Shown here piece after piece: positions 37,170-45,275 of a stretch of DNA of 64,000 nucleotides. How positions within the stretch are numbered: the first letter of the stretch is position 1; each line of letters starts with the position of its first letter. The notes under the pieces are model-generated. The model did not search any database. It saw nothing but the letters and a program-made list of their open reading frames with translations, and was not told the DNA's origin. The position numbers and the translations under genes are program-made. The stretch is from CBDCEG01 sp965215775 (GTDB taxonomy: Bacteria; Pseudomonadota; Gammaproteobacteria; Cardiobacteriales; Ostreibacteriaceae), in contig CBDCEG010000027.1 in NCBI GenBank assembly GCA_965215775.1, forward strand, positions 62,001-126,000, in the 5' to 3' direction.

Positions 37170-38451
37170 GAGACCTTTGCATTAAATCGATTTAAATATT
37201 TTCAGATAAAATCACTTAATTTTTAAAAAAAATAACTGAAAAAAAGCCCCTAAAAACCTCAAATATTTTTATTAATTTGAAATTTAAACTATTTTTTTGT
37301 TAATTTACAATATTTCTATTTAAAAAAGTGTATTTTTACCACTTATTTAATTTATTTATCAAAAAGTTACTTTGTTTGAAGCTTTTAGTAAATTTAAACA
37401 CATACATTTCAAGAGGCTTTGCGCTAAAACTTTTTTAAGCCCAAAATATGCAGCTCTACTAAATCCAAATATTCTTTTTAGTGTGCCAAAGCTTTGTTCT
37501 ATAACATATCTTTTGAGTTTTATTTTGTTATTTTTATTTTTTTGCTCCTGTGTTAGCTTTGAATTTCTTAACTTTTTTTCCATAATTCCATCTATTAACC
37601 CTTTATTTGCAAGGGTTTTGCTATTTTTATTTGAAAAGTAACCTTTATCAGCTAGAACCTCTGTATTTTTATATAAATCAGTTAGTAAAGGTTCAAAATA
37701 ATTGCTTTCATGTTCATTTGCGGGACTAATTTTTAACTTTTGAAAATAACCCTCTTCATCACAAATTGCATGCAATTTATAGCCCAAATAAAATTTATTA
37801 TTTTTCTTTGTCCAAGTCGCATCAACATCTTTGCTAGGCGTTGATTCTATTAGCTTGCCATCTTTTTCAGCAATATATTTTCGCTGTGGTCTGCCAGCCG
37901 ATTCGATTATACTTGCATCAACAATTGCAACTTTTGCTTTTGCAATTTTAAGGTTTTTATTTTCTAATTGTGAATTTATTTCCATAAGTAAAATGTCTAA
38001 TAAATCATTACCAATCAAATAATTACGAAATCTACATAAGGTGCTGTGATCAGGTGTTTCCATATCATCGAAATCGCAAAAAATAACAAAATCGGCCCTA
38101 AGAATAAGTGATTTTTCCAATTCTGGGTCGCTCAAACTGTGCCATTGCCCAATTAAAATAGCTTTGAACATTTTCAGCGAATCATACCCCGCCTTACCCC
38201 TTCGGTCTTTGCGAGTTTGTTTTTTGATTTTTTTTAAAATTAATCCAAGCTCTTTCCAATCAATTAAATCCATTATTTTCAAAATCGGATATCTGTTTTT
38301 ATTTTTGTATAAACGAGATTTCAAGGTTGATTTAAAAAAACTGTTCATTATTAGCTCCTTTTATGCATATAAACTAAAAGTTTATTTTAACATAAATAAC
38401 AAATAGTTGATGCATTTTTTTGTGTATTTTGATTTTTAATGCAAAGGTCTC
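37170..38451 (-). mobile_element. IS5-family insertion sequence, complete
   Basis: About 1.28 kb bounded by perfect 17-bp inverted repeats GAGACCTTTGCATTAAA (37170-37186 and 38435-38451). It contains one intact transposase gene. No target duplication is visible: left flank ends CTATTAT, right flank begins AGCCTAC. The flanks belong to unrelated gene remnants (RAYT and a TPR protein). This suggests that recombination or deletion followed insertion. Confidence 0.9.
37359..38348 (-). CDS. IS5-family transposase
   Basis: A 329-residue DDE transposase with the N-terminal DUF772-like domain (DHSTLCRFRNYLIGNDLLD). Catalytic Asp lies in VAIVDASIIESAG, the second Asp in EVLADKGYFSNKNS and the Glu in YVIEQSFGTLKRIFGFSR. 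It is the only gene of the IS and is uninterrupted, so the element may be active. Confidence 0.93.
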   Translation of the reverse strand: MNSFFKSTLKSRLYKNKNRYPILKIMDLIDWKELGLILKKIKKQTRKDRRGKAGYDSLKMFKAILIGQWHSLSDPELEKSLILRADFVIFCDFDDMETPDHSTLCRFRNYLIGNDLLDILLMEINSQLENKNLKIAKAKVAIVDASIIESAGRPQRKYIAEKDGKLIESTPSKDVDATWTKKNNKFYLGYKLHAICDEEGYFQKLKISPANEHESNYFEPLLTDLYKNTEVLADKGYFSNKNSKTLANKGLIDGIMEKKLRNSKLTQEQKNKNNKIKLKRYVIEQSFGTLKRIFGFSRAAYFGLKKVLAQSLLKCMCLNLLKASNKVTF

Positions 38452-38690
38452 AGCCTACTACCTCCAAAAAGCAGGGGCAAAATAAAGAAGCAATTTACTT
38501 ATTAGAAAAAATCACAGCAAAGTTCCCAAACAGAACAGTTGCCTACTATAATCTAGGTGATGCCTATTGGGCTTTGGGAGATAAAAAGAAAGCTAAAAAA
38601 GTTTATAAAATATACATAAAACAAATGAAACAAAAAGGTAAACAAAAACGAATACCTAAAATCATAAAAGATAGAATTTTAACAAAATAA
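38452..38690 (+). pseudogene. TPR protein, 3' fragment (truncated by IS5, frameshifted)
   Basis: Directly after the IS end the sequence reads AYYLQKAG, and after a one-base shift in the G4 run near 38473 it reads QNKEAIYLLEKITAKFPNR followed by VAYYNLGDAYWALGDKKKA. These are two tetratricopeptide repeats. The combined frame ends at 38690. The start has been removed by the IS. An ATG at 38439 lies inside the IS end and is not the native start. Confidence 0.7.
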
Positions 38691-38691
38691 T

Positions 38692-39024
38692 ATGAAGCTT
38701 GATAAGTTAGTAAAACTAGAAAAAGATAAACAAATTCAAGTAAAAGCAGGAGATAGTTTGGGTAAGTTAGGGGCTTATGATAGTAAGACTATAGATAATA
38801 AGGAAAAACTTATCCATTTGGAAGTTTTCACTTTTGGTGATTGGGATGGTTTTAAGAAAAAGTCCAAAGATGCGTATGAGAAAGAAGACGAAAAAACGCG
38901 TCCAAAAGCTAAGCTTCATATTCCAAAAAATGTGCAAAGATATGAAAAAGAAGGCTATACAACAAAATTTTATGTTGATGTCAAAGTTATTATAAAAAAT
39001 AATAATTTAAAAATTAGGAGATGA
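38692..39024 (+). CDS. Short hypothetical protein, possible fragment of a cell-wall-active effector
   Basis: A 110-residue protein starting one base after the TPR remnant. The segment VKAGDSLGKLGAYDSKTI followed by LIHLEVFTFGDWDGF resembles the lysostaphin-like (M23) tail found in some secreted peptidoglycan hydrolases and VgrG-linked effectors, in which K-x-G-D-x-L-G and HxExF-type strands recur. No zinc-binding set is complete here, so it may be a non-catalytic or decayed piece. A lipoprotein gene follows four bases later. Function unproven. Confidence 0.45.
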   Translation: MKLDKLVKLEKDKQIQVKAGDSLGKLGAYDSKTIDNKEKLIHLEVFTFGDWDGFKKKSKDAYEKEDEKTRPKAKLHIPKNVQRYEKEGYTTKFYVDVKVIIKNNNLKIRR

Positions 39025-39028
39025 AAAA

Positions 39029-39481
39029 ATGATAAAACACATAATACTTATATTTTATATAATGTTTTTTTTAAATGGATGTGGGAAAGAGATTACTTTT
39101 CCTTCTTCATGTGCAACACCGACAAAGCCAATAGATATTGTATGTCGAGACTTCTTAAAATATTTGAATATAGAACAATTAGAATACCAAAAATGCGAAT
39201 TAGTAGAAGCGGTTCCTGCTGGTTTGTTTGAAGCCACTTATTTTATAAAAGAAGAAAATGCAGATTTCGTTGAAAAAGAATTAATAAAAAAAGTAAATAT
39301 ACAAAATTTTACAAATTTAAATGCAATACAATTAACAAAATATGTATCAAAAGCAAATTTTTGTATGGACAATGTAGAAGTTTCTTTATTTGTTTATCTT
39401 AAAAATAATCCATTAGGTACTTCTGATATTAATAACAAAGACTATAAAATAGTAGCTCAAGTAGCTGCGGGAGATATCTAA
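39029..39481 (+). CDS. Small lipoprotein, possible immunity protein
   Basis: A 150-residue protein with a lipoprotein signal (IILIFYIMFFLNGC, Cys18), then a compact alpha/beta-looking domain with two further cysteine pairs. I recognise no family. It lies between two fragments of what look like cell-wall-directed proteins. Periplasmic lipoproteins in that setting are often immunity factors, so this is a reasonable but unproven guess. It has a good GGAG ribosome binding site. Confidence 0.5.
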   Translation: MIKHIILIFYIMFFLNGCGKEITFPSSCATPTKPIDIVCRDFLKYLNIEQLEYQKCELVEAVPAGLFEATYFIKEENADFVEKELIKKVNIQNFTNLNAIQLTKYVSKANFCMDNVEVSLFVYLKNNPLGTSDINNKDYKIVAQVAAGDI

Positions 39482-39759
39482 AAGTTGAAACTTTAAATAG
39501 TGTTGATATTTATGTGAAAGATGATAAAAAATACAAAACTCATGGAATAACATTTGACGGATTTAAGTATTTTAGTGGAGATGGTTCTGATAAAATTGGG
39601 ATTTTTGAGAGTATAGAAGATTATTTTTTAAATAATAATGAAAAGCTAAATCCGTTATATACAGAAATATTACAGCATCTTAAAATCGATAAAAATGAAG
39701 ATGGAAATCTAAGTAAAAAAGGTGGGGATGCTAGTGAGTTGGCTTGTTTGAGTGTGTAA
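39482..39759 (+). pseudogene. Fragment of a secreted-effector-like protein, cut off by IS3-type element
   Basis: The open frame gives KVETLNSVDIYVKDD, then GITFDGFKYFSGDGSDKIG, then an EF-hand-like loop DKNEDGNLS, and breaks at SELACLS where the IS left end begins (39755). The last codon and stop come from the IS. The only in-frame initiator is GTG at 39514 without a ribosome binding site, so the 5' end is also missing. The pattern resembles the C-terminal part of peptidoglycan-directed effectors but is not assigned. Confidence 0.5.
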
Positions 39760-40206
39760 TGGTCTAATTTTATGGAACACTTTTTAAGCGACATTTATCA
39801 TTCTATTAAATTTTTCATTTGGTGTCATGTAATTTATTGCGGAATTTAACCTCTTATAATTATAAAAATATATATAACTATCTACTTCTTCAGTAACTTC
39901 TTGATGGTTTTTAAAACTTAAATAATTTAATCTTTCAGACTTTAGACTCCTAAAAAATCTTTCCATTACAGTATTATCCCAACAGTTTCCTTTTCTGCTA
40001 ACACTCTTTGTTATATGCAAATTTACACAAAAATCAACAAATAAATTAGAAGTATATTGCACCCCACGATCCTAATGAAATAATAATTTACTTGTGTCTG
40101 GCTGTTTTCTTCTAATTGCGTTTTGAAGTGCTTTTTTTGCAAGTTTTGCATTCGGTTTTTGCGACAAACTCCAGCCCACAATTTCTTTTGTTGCAAGGTC
40201 AAGAAC
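39755..40206 (-). mobile_element. Partial IS3-type element, tandem copy 1 (452 bp)
   Basis: A left-end fragment of the IS at 40659-41911: the terminus TGTAATGGTCTAATTTTATG plus the 3' part of orfB. It is identical to the next 452 bases. It carries a nonsense change: the Ser of the FHSDRG motif is TAG, from CCTAATG where the full copy has CCGAATG. It retains the 12 bases of the SVSRKGNCWDN segment that are deleted in the full-length copy. Confidence 0.88.
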
Positions 40207-40658
40207 TGTAATGGTCTAATTTTATGGAACACTTTTTAAGCGACATTTATCATTCTATTAAATTTTTCATTTGGTGTCATGTAATTTATTGCGGAATTTA
40301 ACCTCTTATAATTATAAAAATATATATAACTATCTACTTCTTCAGTAACTTCTTGATGGTTTTTAAAACTTAAATAATTTAATCTTTCAGACTTTAGACT
40401 CCTAAAAAATCTTTCCATTACAGTATTATCCCAACAGTTTCCTTTTCTGCTAACACTCTTTGTTATATGCAAATTTACACAAAAATCAACAAATAAATTA
40501 GAAGTATATTGCACCCCACGATCCTAATGAAATAATAATTTACTTGTGTCTGGCTGTTTTCTTCTAATTGCGTTTTGAAGTGCTTTTTTTGCAAGTTTTG
40601 CATTCGGTTTTTGCGACAAACTCCAGCCCACAATTTCTTTTGTTGCAAGGTCAAGAAC
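40207..40658 (-). mobile_element. Partial IS3-type element, tandem copy 2 (452 bp)
   Basis: Exact repeat of 39755-40206, joined head to tail. Both end at the same internal point of orfB (GGTCAAGAACTG) and run straight into the next left terminus. It has the same nonsense codon as copy 1, so it was made by duplicating an already dead fragment. Confidence 0.88.
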
Positions 40659-40687
40659 TGTAATGGTCTAATTTTATGGAACACTTT

Positions 40688-41527
40688 TTAAGCGACATTT
40701 ATCATTCTATTAAATTTTTCATTTGGTGTCATGTAATTTATTGCGGAATTTAACCTCTTATAATTATAAAAATATATATAACTATCTACTTCTTCAGTAA
40801 CTTCTTGATGGTTTTTAAAACTTAAATAATTTAATCTTTCAGACTTTAGACTCCTAAAAAATCTTTCCATTACAGCATTATCCCAACAGTTTCCACTCTT
40901 TGTTATATGCAAATTTCCACAAAAATCAGTAAATAAATTAGAAGTATATTGCACCCCACGATCCGAATGAAATAATAATTTACTTGTGTCTGGCTGTTTT
41001 CTTCTAATTGCATTTTGAAGTGCTTTTTTTGCAAGTTTTGCATTCGGTTTTTGTGACAAACTCCAGCCCACAATTTCTTTTGTTGCAAGGTCAAGAACCG
41101 TCGCCAAATAGCTCCAGCCTTGATGATTTCGGATATAAGTTATATCGCCAACCCAATGTGTATTTGGTGTTTTTTGATTAAATTCTCTATTTAAAATATT
41201 ATCAGAAATAATTTTAGACGCTTGTTCTTTGGGGTAATAGTGTTTTTTTCTTGGTGTAATTGCTTGAATATTAGCAAGTTTCATCAATGACGCTACTTTA
41301 AAAATACCAATCTTAATACCGTAAAGTTGAAGTTCTTTTTGCATTCTTCTTTTCCCATAACTGTGTTTTGTTTCTATAGAAATTTTCTTTAATAAAGATA
41401 TTATTTCAGAAGATTTTCTATTAATTTTCCTAGTGTTAGTCTTTTTATAAAATGTATTTTTAGGAACCCCATAAGCAGTGCATAATTCAGTTATTGAGTA
41501 ATTTTTATTTGCCATTTTTATTTTCAT
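40688..41527 (-). CDS. IS3-family transposase OrfB (rve integrase core), 4-residue deletion
   Basis: A 279-residue product: HTH_21 region (KRRMQKELQLYGIKIG), then the integrase core with Asp in WVGDITYIRNHQGW, Asp in FHSDRGVQYTS and Glu in NAVMERFFRSLK. The segment ITKSGNCWDNAVME lacks VSRK relative to the partial copies (ITKSVSRKGNCWDN), right before the catalytic Glu helix, so activity is doubtful. It is read by -1 frameshift from OrfA or from its own ATG. Confidence 0.88.
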   Translation of the reverse strand: MKIKMANKNYSITELCTAYGVPKNTFYKKTNTRKINRKSSEIISLLKKISIETKHSYGKRRMQKELQLYGIKIGIFKVASLMKLANIQAITPRKKHYYPKEQASKIISDNILNREFNQKTPNTHWVGDITYIRNHQGWSYLATVLDLATKEIVGWSLSQKPNAKLAKKALQNAIRRKQPDTSKLLFHSDRGVQYTSNLFTDFCGNLHITKSGNCWDNAVMERFFRSLKSERLNYLSFKNHQEVTEEVDSYIYFYNYKRLNSAINYMTPNEKFNRMINVA

Positions 41528-41541
41528 AATAACTTCAGTTT

Positions 41542-41847
41542 TTAGTTTTTTTGAATAAAAATGGCAGCAGCCTTTTTTAAAATTTCATTGTCTCTTTTAG
41601 CCCTCCAAAGCTGTTTCCTAAGGTCTTGAATCTCCTGCTGCTGAGCTGTCAACGCTCTTTTGCCATCTGGAGTTTTCCCACCTAATTCGTCAATATATTG
41701 TTTTTTCCAACGCGCAACAGCTGATTTTCCTGCACCAGAAATTTCTTGAATTTGACTATTTGTATAATTTTCATGCACCATAAGCTTTGCATAATCAAGC
41801 TTTTGCTCTACAGTCCAAGTTTTTCTTTGTTTGTTAATTTTTGACAT
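41542..41847 (-). CDS. IS3-family transposase OrfA (HTH)
   Basis: A 101-residue protein with an N-terminal helix-turn-helix of the HTH_Tnp_1 type (WTVEQKLDYAKLMVHENYTN, IQEISGAGKSAVARWKKQY) and a C-terminal leucine-zipper-like helix (QEIQDLRKQLWRAKRDNEIL) used for multimerisation. It ends QKN just after the A7 run that would direct -1 frameshifting into orfB. Confidence 0.9.
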   Translation of the reverse strand: MSKINKQRKTWTVEQKLDYAKLMVHENYTNSQIQEISGAGKSAVARWKKQYIDELGGKTPDGKRALTAQQQEIQDLRKQLWRAKRDNEILKKAAAIFIQKN

Positions 41848-42007
41848 AATTTTTTCCTCTTAAAAGTGTATTATAGGCTAAAAATCTGTCCCATAAAACT
41901 GAACCACTTCAATCTTTTATTTATCTTTTATTTATCTTTTATTTATCTGTTTTCTTATTTTTCTTATTTTTTTAAGATTTTGTTAGTTTTGTAAGTTTTT
42001 TAGTTAA

Positions 42008-42040
42008 TTAAAAAGTGTTCCATAAAATTAGACCATTACA
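42008..42040 (+). mobile_element. Solitary IS3-type left terminus in inverted orientation
   Basis: The reverse complement of these 33 bases equals the IS left end (TGTAATGGTCTAATTTTATG and on to CACTTTTTAA). It belongs to no complete element. Between it and the full IS (41912-42007) are three tandem copies of ATCTTTTATTTA and T-rich sequence. Confidence 0.8.
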
Positions 42041-42200
42041 AGCTCAGCATCATCCTTTAAGGGGTACATGAAATCAAAATCAATAAAAACATAAATTGTT
42101 TTTTTTTGATTAGCTCGATAGTATTTATTGGTATCGGTATAAATACTTAAAAACTCTTCTTCAGATAATATTTCATATGCTGGTCATTGTTAAAACTCAT
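42041..42200 (-). pseudogene. 5' fragment of an unknown gene, cut by an IS end and frameshifted
   Basis: On the minus strand an ATG at 42200 opens MSFNNDQ. After a one-base shift near 42185 the sequence continues AYEILSEEEFLSIYTDTNKY and then YRANQKKTIYVFIDFDFMYP, and breaks at the solitary IS terminus. The acidic, aromatic character is protein-like, but I recognise no family. Confidence 0.5.
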
Positions 42201-42218
42201 AGTTACTTCTATATAAAT

Positions 42219-42265
42219 AATAAATAAAGCTCAAAAAAATATGGTTTTTTTGAGCTTTATTTATT
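42219..42265 (-). terminator. Terminator after rph
   Basis: A perfect 21-bp inverted repeat (arms 42219-42239 and 42245-42265 with GAGCTTTATTTATT at the right side), a five-base loop and a T7 run within the stem. It ends the leuD-leuB-rph transcript 25 bases after the rph stop. Confidence 0.85.
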
Positions 42266-42289
42266 GATTTAATTTTTTTCATACTAAAT

Positions 42290-43006
42290 TTATAATCCCA
42301 AAACTTCTCTTTGTTTAATTGTTATTTCTTCAATTCCTTTTTCTGCCAAATCAATCATTTGATTTAATTCATCGCGTGAAAAAGTTCCATTTTCTGCAGT
42401 TCCTTGAATTTCAATAATATTTTTACTTTCATTCATAACTACATTCATATCAGTTTGTGCGTTTGAGTCTTCAATATAATCTAAATCAAGCACAGGTTCA
42501 TCATTGAAAATTCCTACAGAAATTGCGGCAACTTGTCCAATTAGAGGGTTTGTTGTTGTTTTTTGATTTTCAATAAGATAACGAATGCAGTCAGCAAGAG
42601 CGATAAACCCACCATTTATTGAAGCGGTTCTTGTTCCGCCATCTGCTTGAATTACATCACAATCAATTGTAATCATAATCTCTCCAAGCTGTTTTAAATC
42701 AACCACACCACGCAAGCTTCTAGCAATTAATCGTTGAATTTCCATAGTTCGTCCAGATTGTTTACCTTTGGACGCCTCTCTTTGCATTCTAGTATTTGTT
42801 GAACGCGGCAACATTCCATACTCTGCTGTTACCCAACCTTGTTTTTTACCTCTTAAAAAATGTGGAACCTTTTCTTCAACACTTGCTGTGCAAATTACCT
42901 TTGTATTTCCAAATTCTACCAAAACTGAACCCTCTGCGTGTTTGGTGAAATTTCTTGTGAACTTTACTTCTCGTAACTCATTATTTTGTCTATTGCTTGG
43001 TCTCAT
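42290..43006 (-). CDS. rph: Ribonuclease PH
   Basis: The 238-residue product begins MRPSNRQNNELREVKF and carries the RNase PH core: GKKQGWVTAEYGMLPRSTNT, the phosphate site near SGRTMEIQRLIARSLR, and CDVIQADGGTRTASINGG. It trims tRNA 3' ends phosphorolytically. The intact C-terminus (unlike frameshifted E. coli K-12 rph) suggests an active enzyme. GAGGCG precedes the ATG. It lies 26 bases after leuB and is the last gene of the unit. Confidence 0.95.
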   Translation of the reverse strand: MRPSNRQNNELREVKFTRNFTKHAEGSVLVEFGNTKVICTASVEEKVPHFLRGKKQGWVTAEYGMLPRSTNTRMQREASKGKQSGRTMEIQRLIARSLRGVVDLKQLGEIMITIDCDVIQADGGTRTASINGGFIALADCIRYLIENQKTTTNPLIGQVAAISVGIFNDEPVLDLDYIEDSNAQTDMNVVMNESKNIIEIQGTAENGTFSRDELNQMIDLAEKGIEEITIKQREVLGL

Positions 43007-43032
43007 TTTTCGCCTCTAATAATAATTTATAA

Positions 43033-44112
43033 TTATAGTTTTTTTAATTCTGCTAAAACAGCATTACCCATAGCTTCACAGCCTAGAAGTTTACTATTTT
43101 CATCCATGATATCAGCAGTTCTAAAGCCATTATCAAGAACTATATTTATTGCTTTATCAATTTTATTTGCAATTATTTGTTCATCAAATGAATAACGCAA
43201 AAGCATAATTAATGATGAAATAGTTGCAAGTGGGTTTGCTTTGTCAGTCCCTGCAATATCAGGAGCGGAGCCGTGAACAGGTTCATACAATCCCTTTCCA
43301 TTTGCATCAAATGAAGCGGATGGAAGCATTCCAATAGAGCCTGTAAGCATTGCTGCACAATCTGATAAAATATCCCCAAATAAATTCCCTGTAACCATTA
43401 CATCAAACTGTTTTGGTGCACGAACTAATTGCATAGCTGCATTATCAACAAACATATGTGATAATTCTACTTCTGGATTATTTTTATGAGCTTTTATAGC
43501 TCCTTCACGCCATAATTCTGATACTTCAAGGACATTTGCTTTTTCAACAGAGCAAAGCTTTCCACCGCGTTTTTTCGCAATATCAAAAGCAACTTTCATA
43601 ATTCTAGAAATTTCAGTTTCAGAATAAACCATTGTGTTAAAACCTACTTTTTCTCCATTTCTATCTTCAATTCCTCTCGGTTTACCAAAATAAATCCCAC
43701 CAGTTAGCTCACGAACAATCATAATATCAAGCCCTGAAACTATATCTTCCTTTAAGCTAGAAGCACTTGCAAGCTGTGGAAATAAAGTTGCAGGACGCAG
43801 GTTTGCAAATAAACCTAGTTGCTCACGAATAGCAAGCAAACCTCGTTCTGGGCGTAAACTTCTCTCTAATGTATCATATTTTGGACCACCAATAGCACCC
43901 AATAAAATTGCATCCGCTTGTTTTGCAAGCACAACTGTTTCATCAGGCAAAGGCTTACCATATTTATCATAAGCACAACCACCAATTAACCCATGGCTAA
44001 TTTCTATATTTAAAATATTCTCATCTTTTAAATAATTAAGTATTTTTTCAGCTTGTGCAACAATCTCTGTCCCTATGCCATCACCTGGCAGTAATAATAT
44101 TTTTTTTGTCAT
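43033..44112 (-). CDS. leuB: 3-isopropylmalate dehydrogenase
   Basis: The 359-residue beta-decarboxylating dehydrogenase oxidises 3-isopropylmalate to 2-oxoisocaproate precursor in leucine synthesis. The N-terminal LLLPGDGIGTEIVAQAE, ELTGGIYFGKPRG in place of the ICDH serine loop, NLFGDILSDCAAMLTGSIGM and EPVHGSAPDIAGTDKANP are all diagnostic of LeuB. Its start has GAGG six bases upstream. It is separated from leuD by two restriction-modification systems, whereas the two genes are usually adjacent. Confidence 0.95.
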   Translation of the reverse strand: MTKKILLLPGDGIGTEIVAQAEKILNYLKDENILNIEISHGLIGGCAYDKYGKPLPDETVVLAKQADAILLGAIGGPKYDTLERSLRPERGLLAIREQLGLFANLRPATLFPQLASASSLKEDIVSGLDIMIVRELTGGIYFGKPRGIEDRNGEKVGFNTMVYSETEISRIMKVAFDIAKKRGGKLCSVEKANVLEVSELWREGAIKAHKNNPEVELSHMFVDNAAMQLVRAPKQFDVMVTGNLFGDILSDCAAMLTGSIGMLPSASFDANGKGLYEPVHGSAPDIAGTDKANPLATISSLIMLLRYSFDEQIIANKIDKAINIVLDNGFRTADIMDENSKLLGCEAMGNAVLAELKKL

Positions 44113-44135
44113 TTTTCCTCTATTTATTTCAAATG

Positions 44136-45275
44136 TTAATTGATAAAACTGTCATAGGAACCAGTCTTTAATATATCAATTTTAAAGTTACTTTCTTTAC
44201 TTTTAGTAATAATTATACTATCAAAACCTAACCTATCTAATTTTTCAATTGTTGCCAATTCTCCTTCTTTTAATTGTAAAATCTTTCTTAAAAGCCAATC
44301 AGATAATGCTTTATTTGGATTGGTCATTAATGCTTTAGAATTGTCTTGACATACTTTTGCATCAAAGACTTTTCCTGTTGGTGCTTCTAGGCTAAAACTT
44401 TTATCTCTAGCAGGAAAAAAGCTTGGATATTTTTTGTGAATTATACTTGGAATTCGGATATAAATTTCTCCCATATTCCTTTCTCTTCCTTCTGAATTCC
44501 ACTGATTTAGTCCACTTTTTTCAAAAACAAACTTTTCTTTATCTTTTATACCGTATAGTGGTAAAACTACATAATGCTCTCCTTTTATAAGTTTATCTGT
44601 AGCAGGTTTGAAGTCATTATTTGAAAATAAATCAAGTAATAAACTAAAAGGGTCTTCAATTATATCAACTGGTAATCTAAATGCATTGTTAGGGATTATG
44701 AATTTTCTAAATAAAGTACTCTTTGAATAATTAAAAGAGTAAAAATTATGTCCATCTTCAAATTGTAAACTTGCTTTACTTTCTTTAACAGAATGGATAT
44801 TTGCAATATCAATTTGTTCATAGTCTGTTTCAAAAAGTAATAACTCATTTTCTCTTCTTGCTACAATATGATAAATTGATGATTCAATATCATAAATTCT
44901 ATTTGCCAAATCAATCCTTTGATTTCTATATTCGCCTAATTTATAAGCTAGTTCTTTTCCTTGAATTTTTTTTAGCTCTTTTGAAAGGCTATTAAATTCT
45001 GCAATTTTTTCTGTACTATTATCATTTTTAGAAATAAAAGTTTTTAAGCCTATGCCAACAGAATCTAAATCTGCATCAAATGCAGTATCAGAACGCGATA
45101 AGTTGTTTGCACCAAAACTGCTACAGAATATGTTTTCTGCAACCCTATAGTTTATAAATGGAACCGCACTTTCACTAAAAAGTCCAGATAACTTAGATAC
45201 AGCAGATAATAGTTTTAAGTAGTTACCCTTATTATCAATGTCTATTTGAGCAAAGCTTTTTGTATTATTGTTCAT
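44136..45275 (-). CDS. Predicted type II restriction endonuclease (partner of the adjacent m5C methylase)
   Basis: A 379-residue protein of unrecognised family. The call rests on context: it overlaps the cytosine methylase gene by 11 bases in the same direction, the usual arrangement of a cognate pair. The C-terminal third (FFPARDKSFSLEAPTGKVF, CQDNSKALMTNPNKALSDW, LLRKILQLKEG) looks like the B3-like DNA-binding domain of NgoFVII/BfiI-type enzymes, but I see no HxK phospholipase-D motif and no clear PD-(D/E)xK site. The N-terminal half is helical, with FNSLSKELKKI. Specificity unknown. Confidence 0.6.
   Translation of the reverse strand: MNNNTKSFAQIDIDNKGNYLKLLSAVSKLSGLFSESAVPFINYRVAENIFCSSFGANNLSRSDTAFDADLDSVGIGLKTFISKNDNSTEKIAEFNSLSKELKKIQGKELAYKLGEYRNQRIDLANRIYDIESSIYHIVARRENELLLFETDYEQIDIANIHSVKESKASLQFEDGHNFYSFNYSKSTLFRKFIIPNNAFRLPVDIIEDPFSLLLDLFSNNDFKPATDKLIKGEHYVVLPLYGIKDKEKFVFEKSGLNQWNSEGRERNMGEIYIRIPSIIHKKYPSFFPARDKSFSLEAPTGKVFDAKVCQDNSKALMTNPNKALSDWLLRKILQLKEGELATIEKLDRLGFDSIIITKSKESNFKIDILKTGSYDSFIN

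Larger units (their letters stand above)
40659..41911 (-). mobile_element. IS3-family insertion sequence, full length (1253 bp)
   Basis: Left terminus TGTAATGGTCTAATTTTATG at 40659; right terminus, read from the other strand, TGAAGTGGTTCAGTTTTATG ending at 41911. The two match imperfectly, as IS3-family ends do. It contains orfA and orfB on the minus strand with an A7 slippery run at 41546-41552. A -1 shift there would fuse OrfA to OrfB. Compared with the partial copies, orfB lacks 12 bases. Confidence 0.88.

Noticed and set aside
39784..40062. Short transposase ORFs within the partial IS copies as separate genes
   Set aside because: They are the back half of a truncated orfB cut by a nonsense codon; treated as part of the IS fragments.
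39755..40658. Tandem repeats considered as a CRISPR or satellite array
   Set aside because: The 452-bp units are plainly IS left ends with transposase coding sequence; there are no short spaced repeats.
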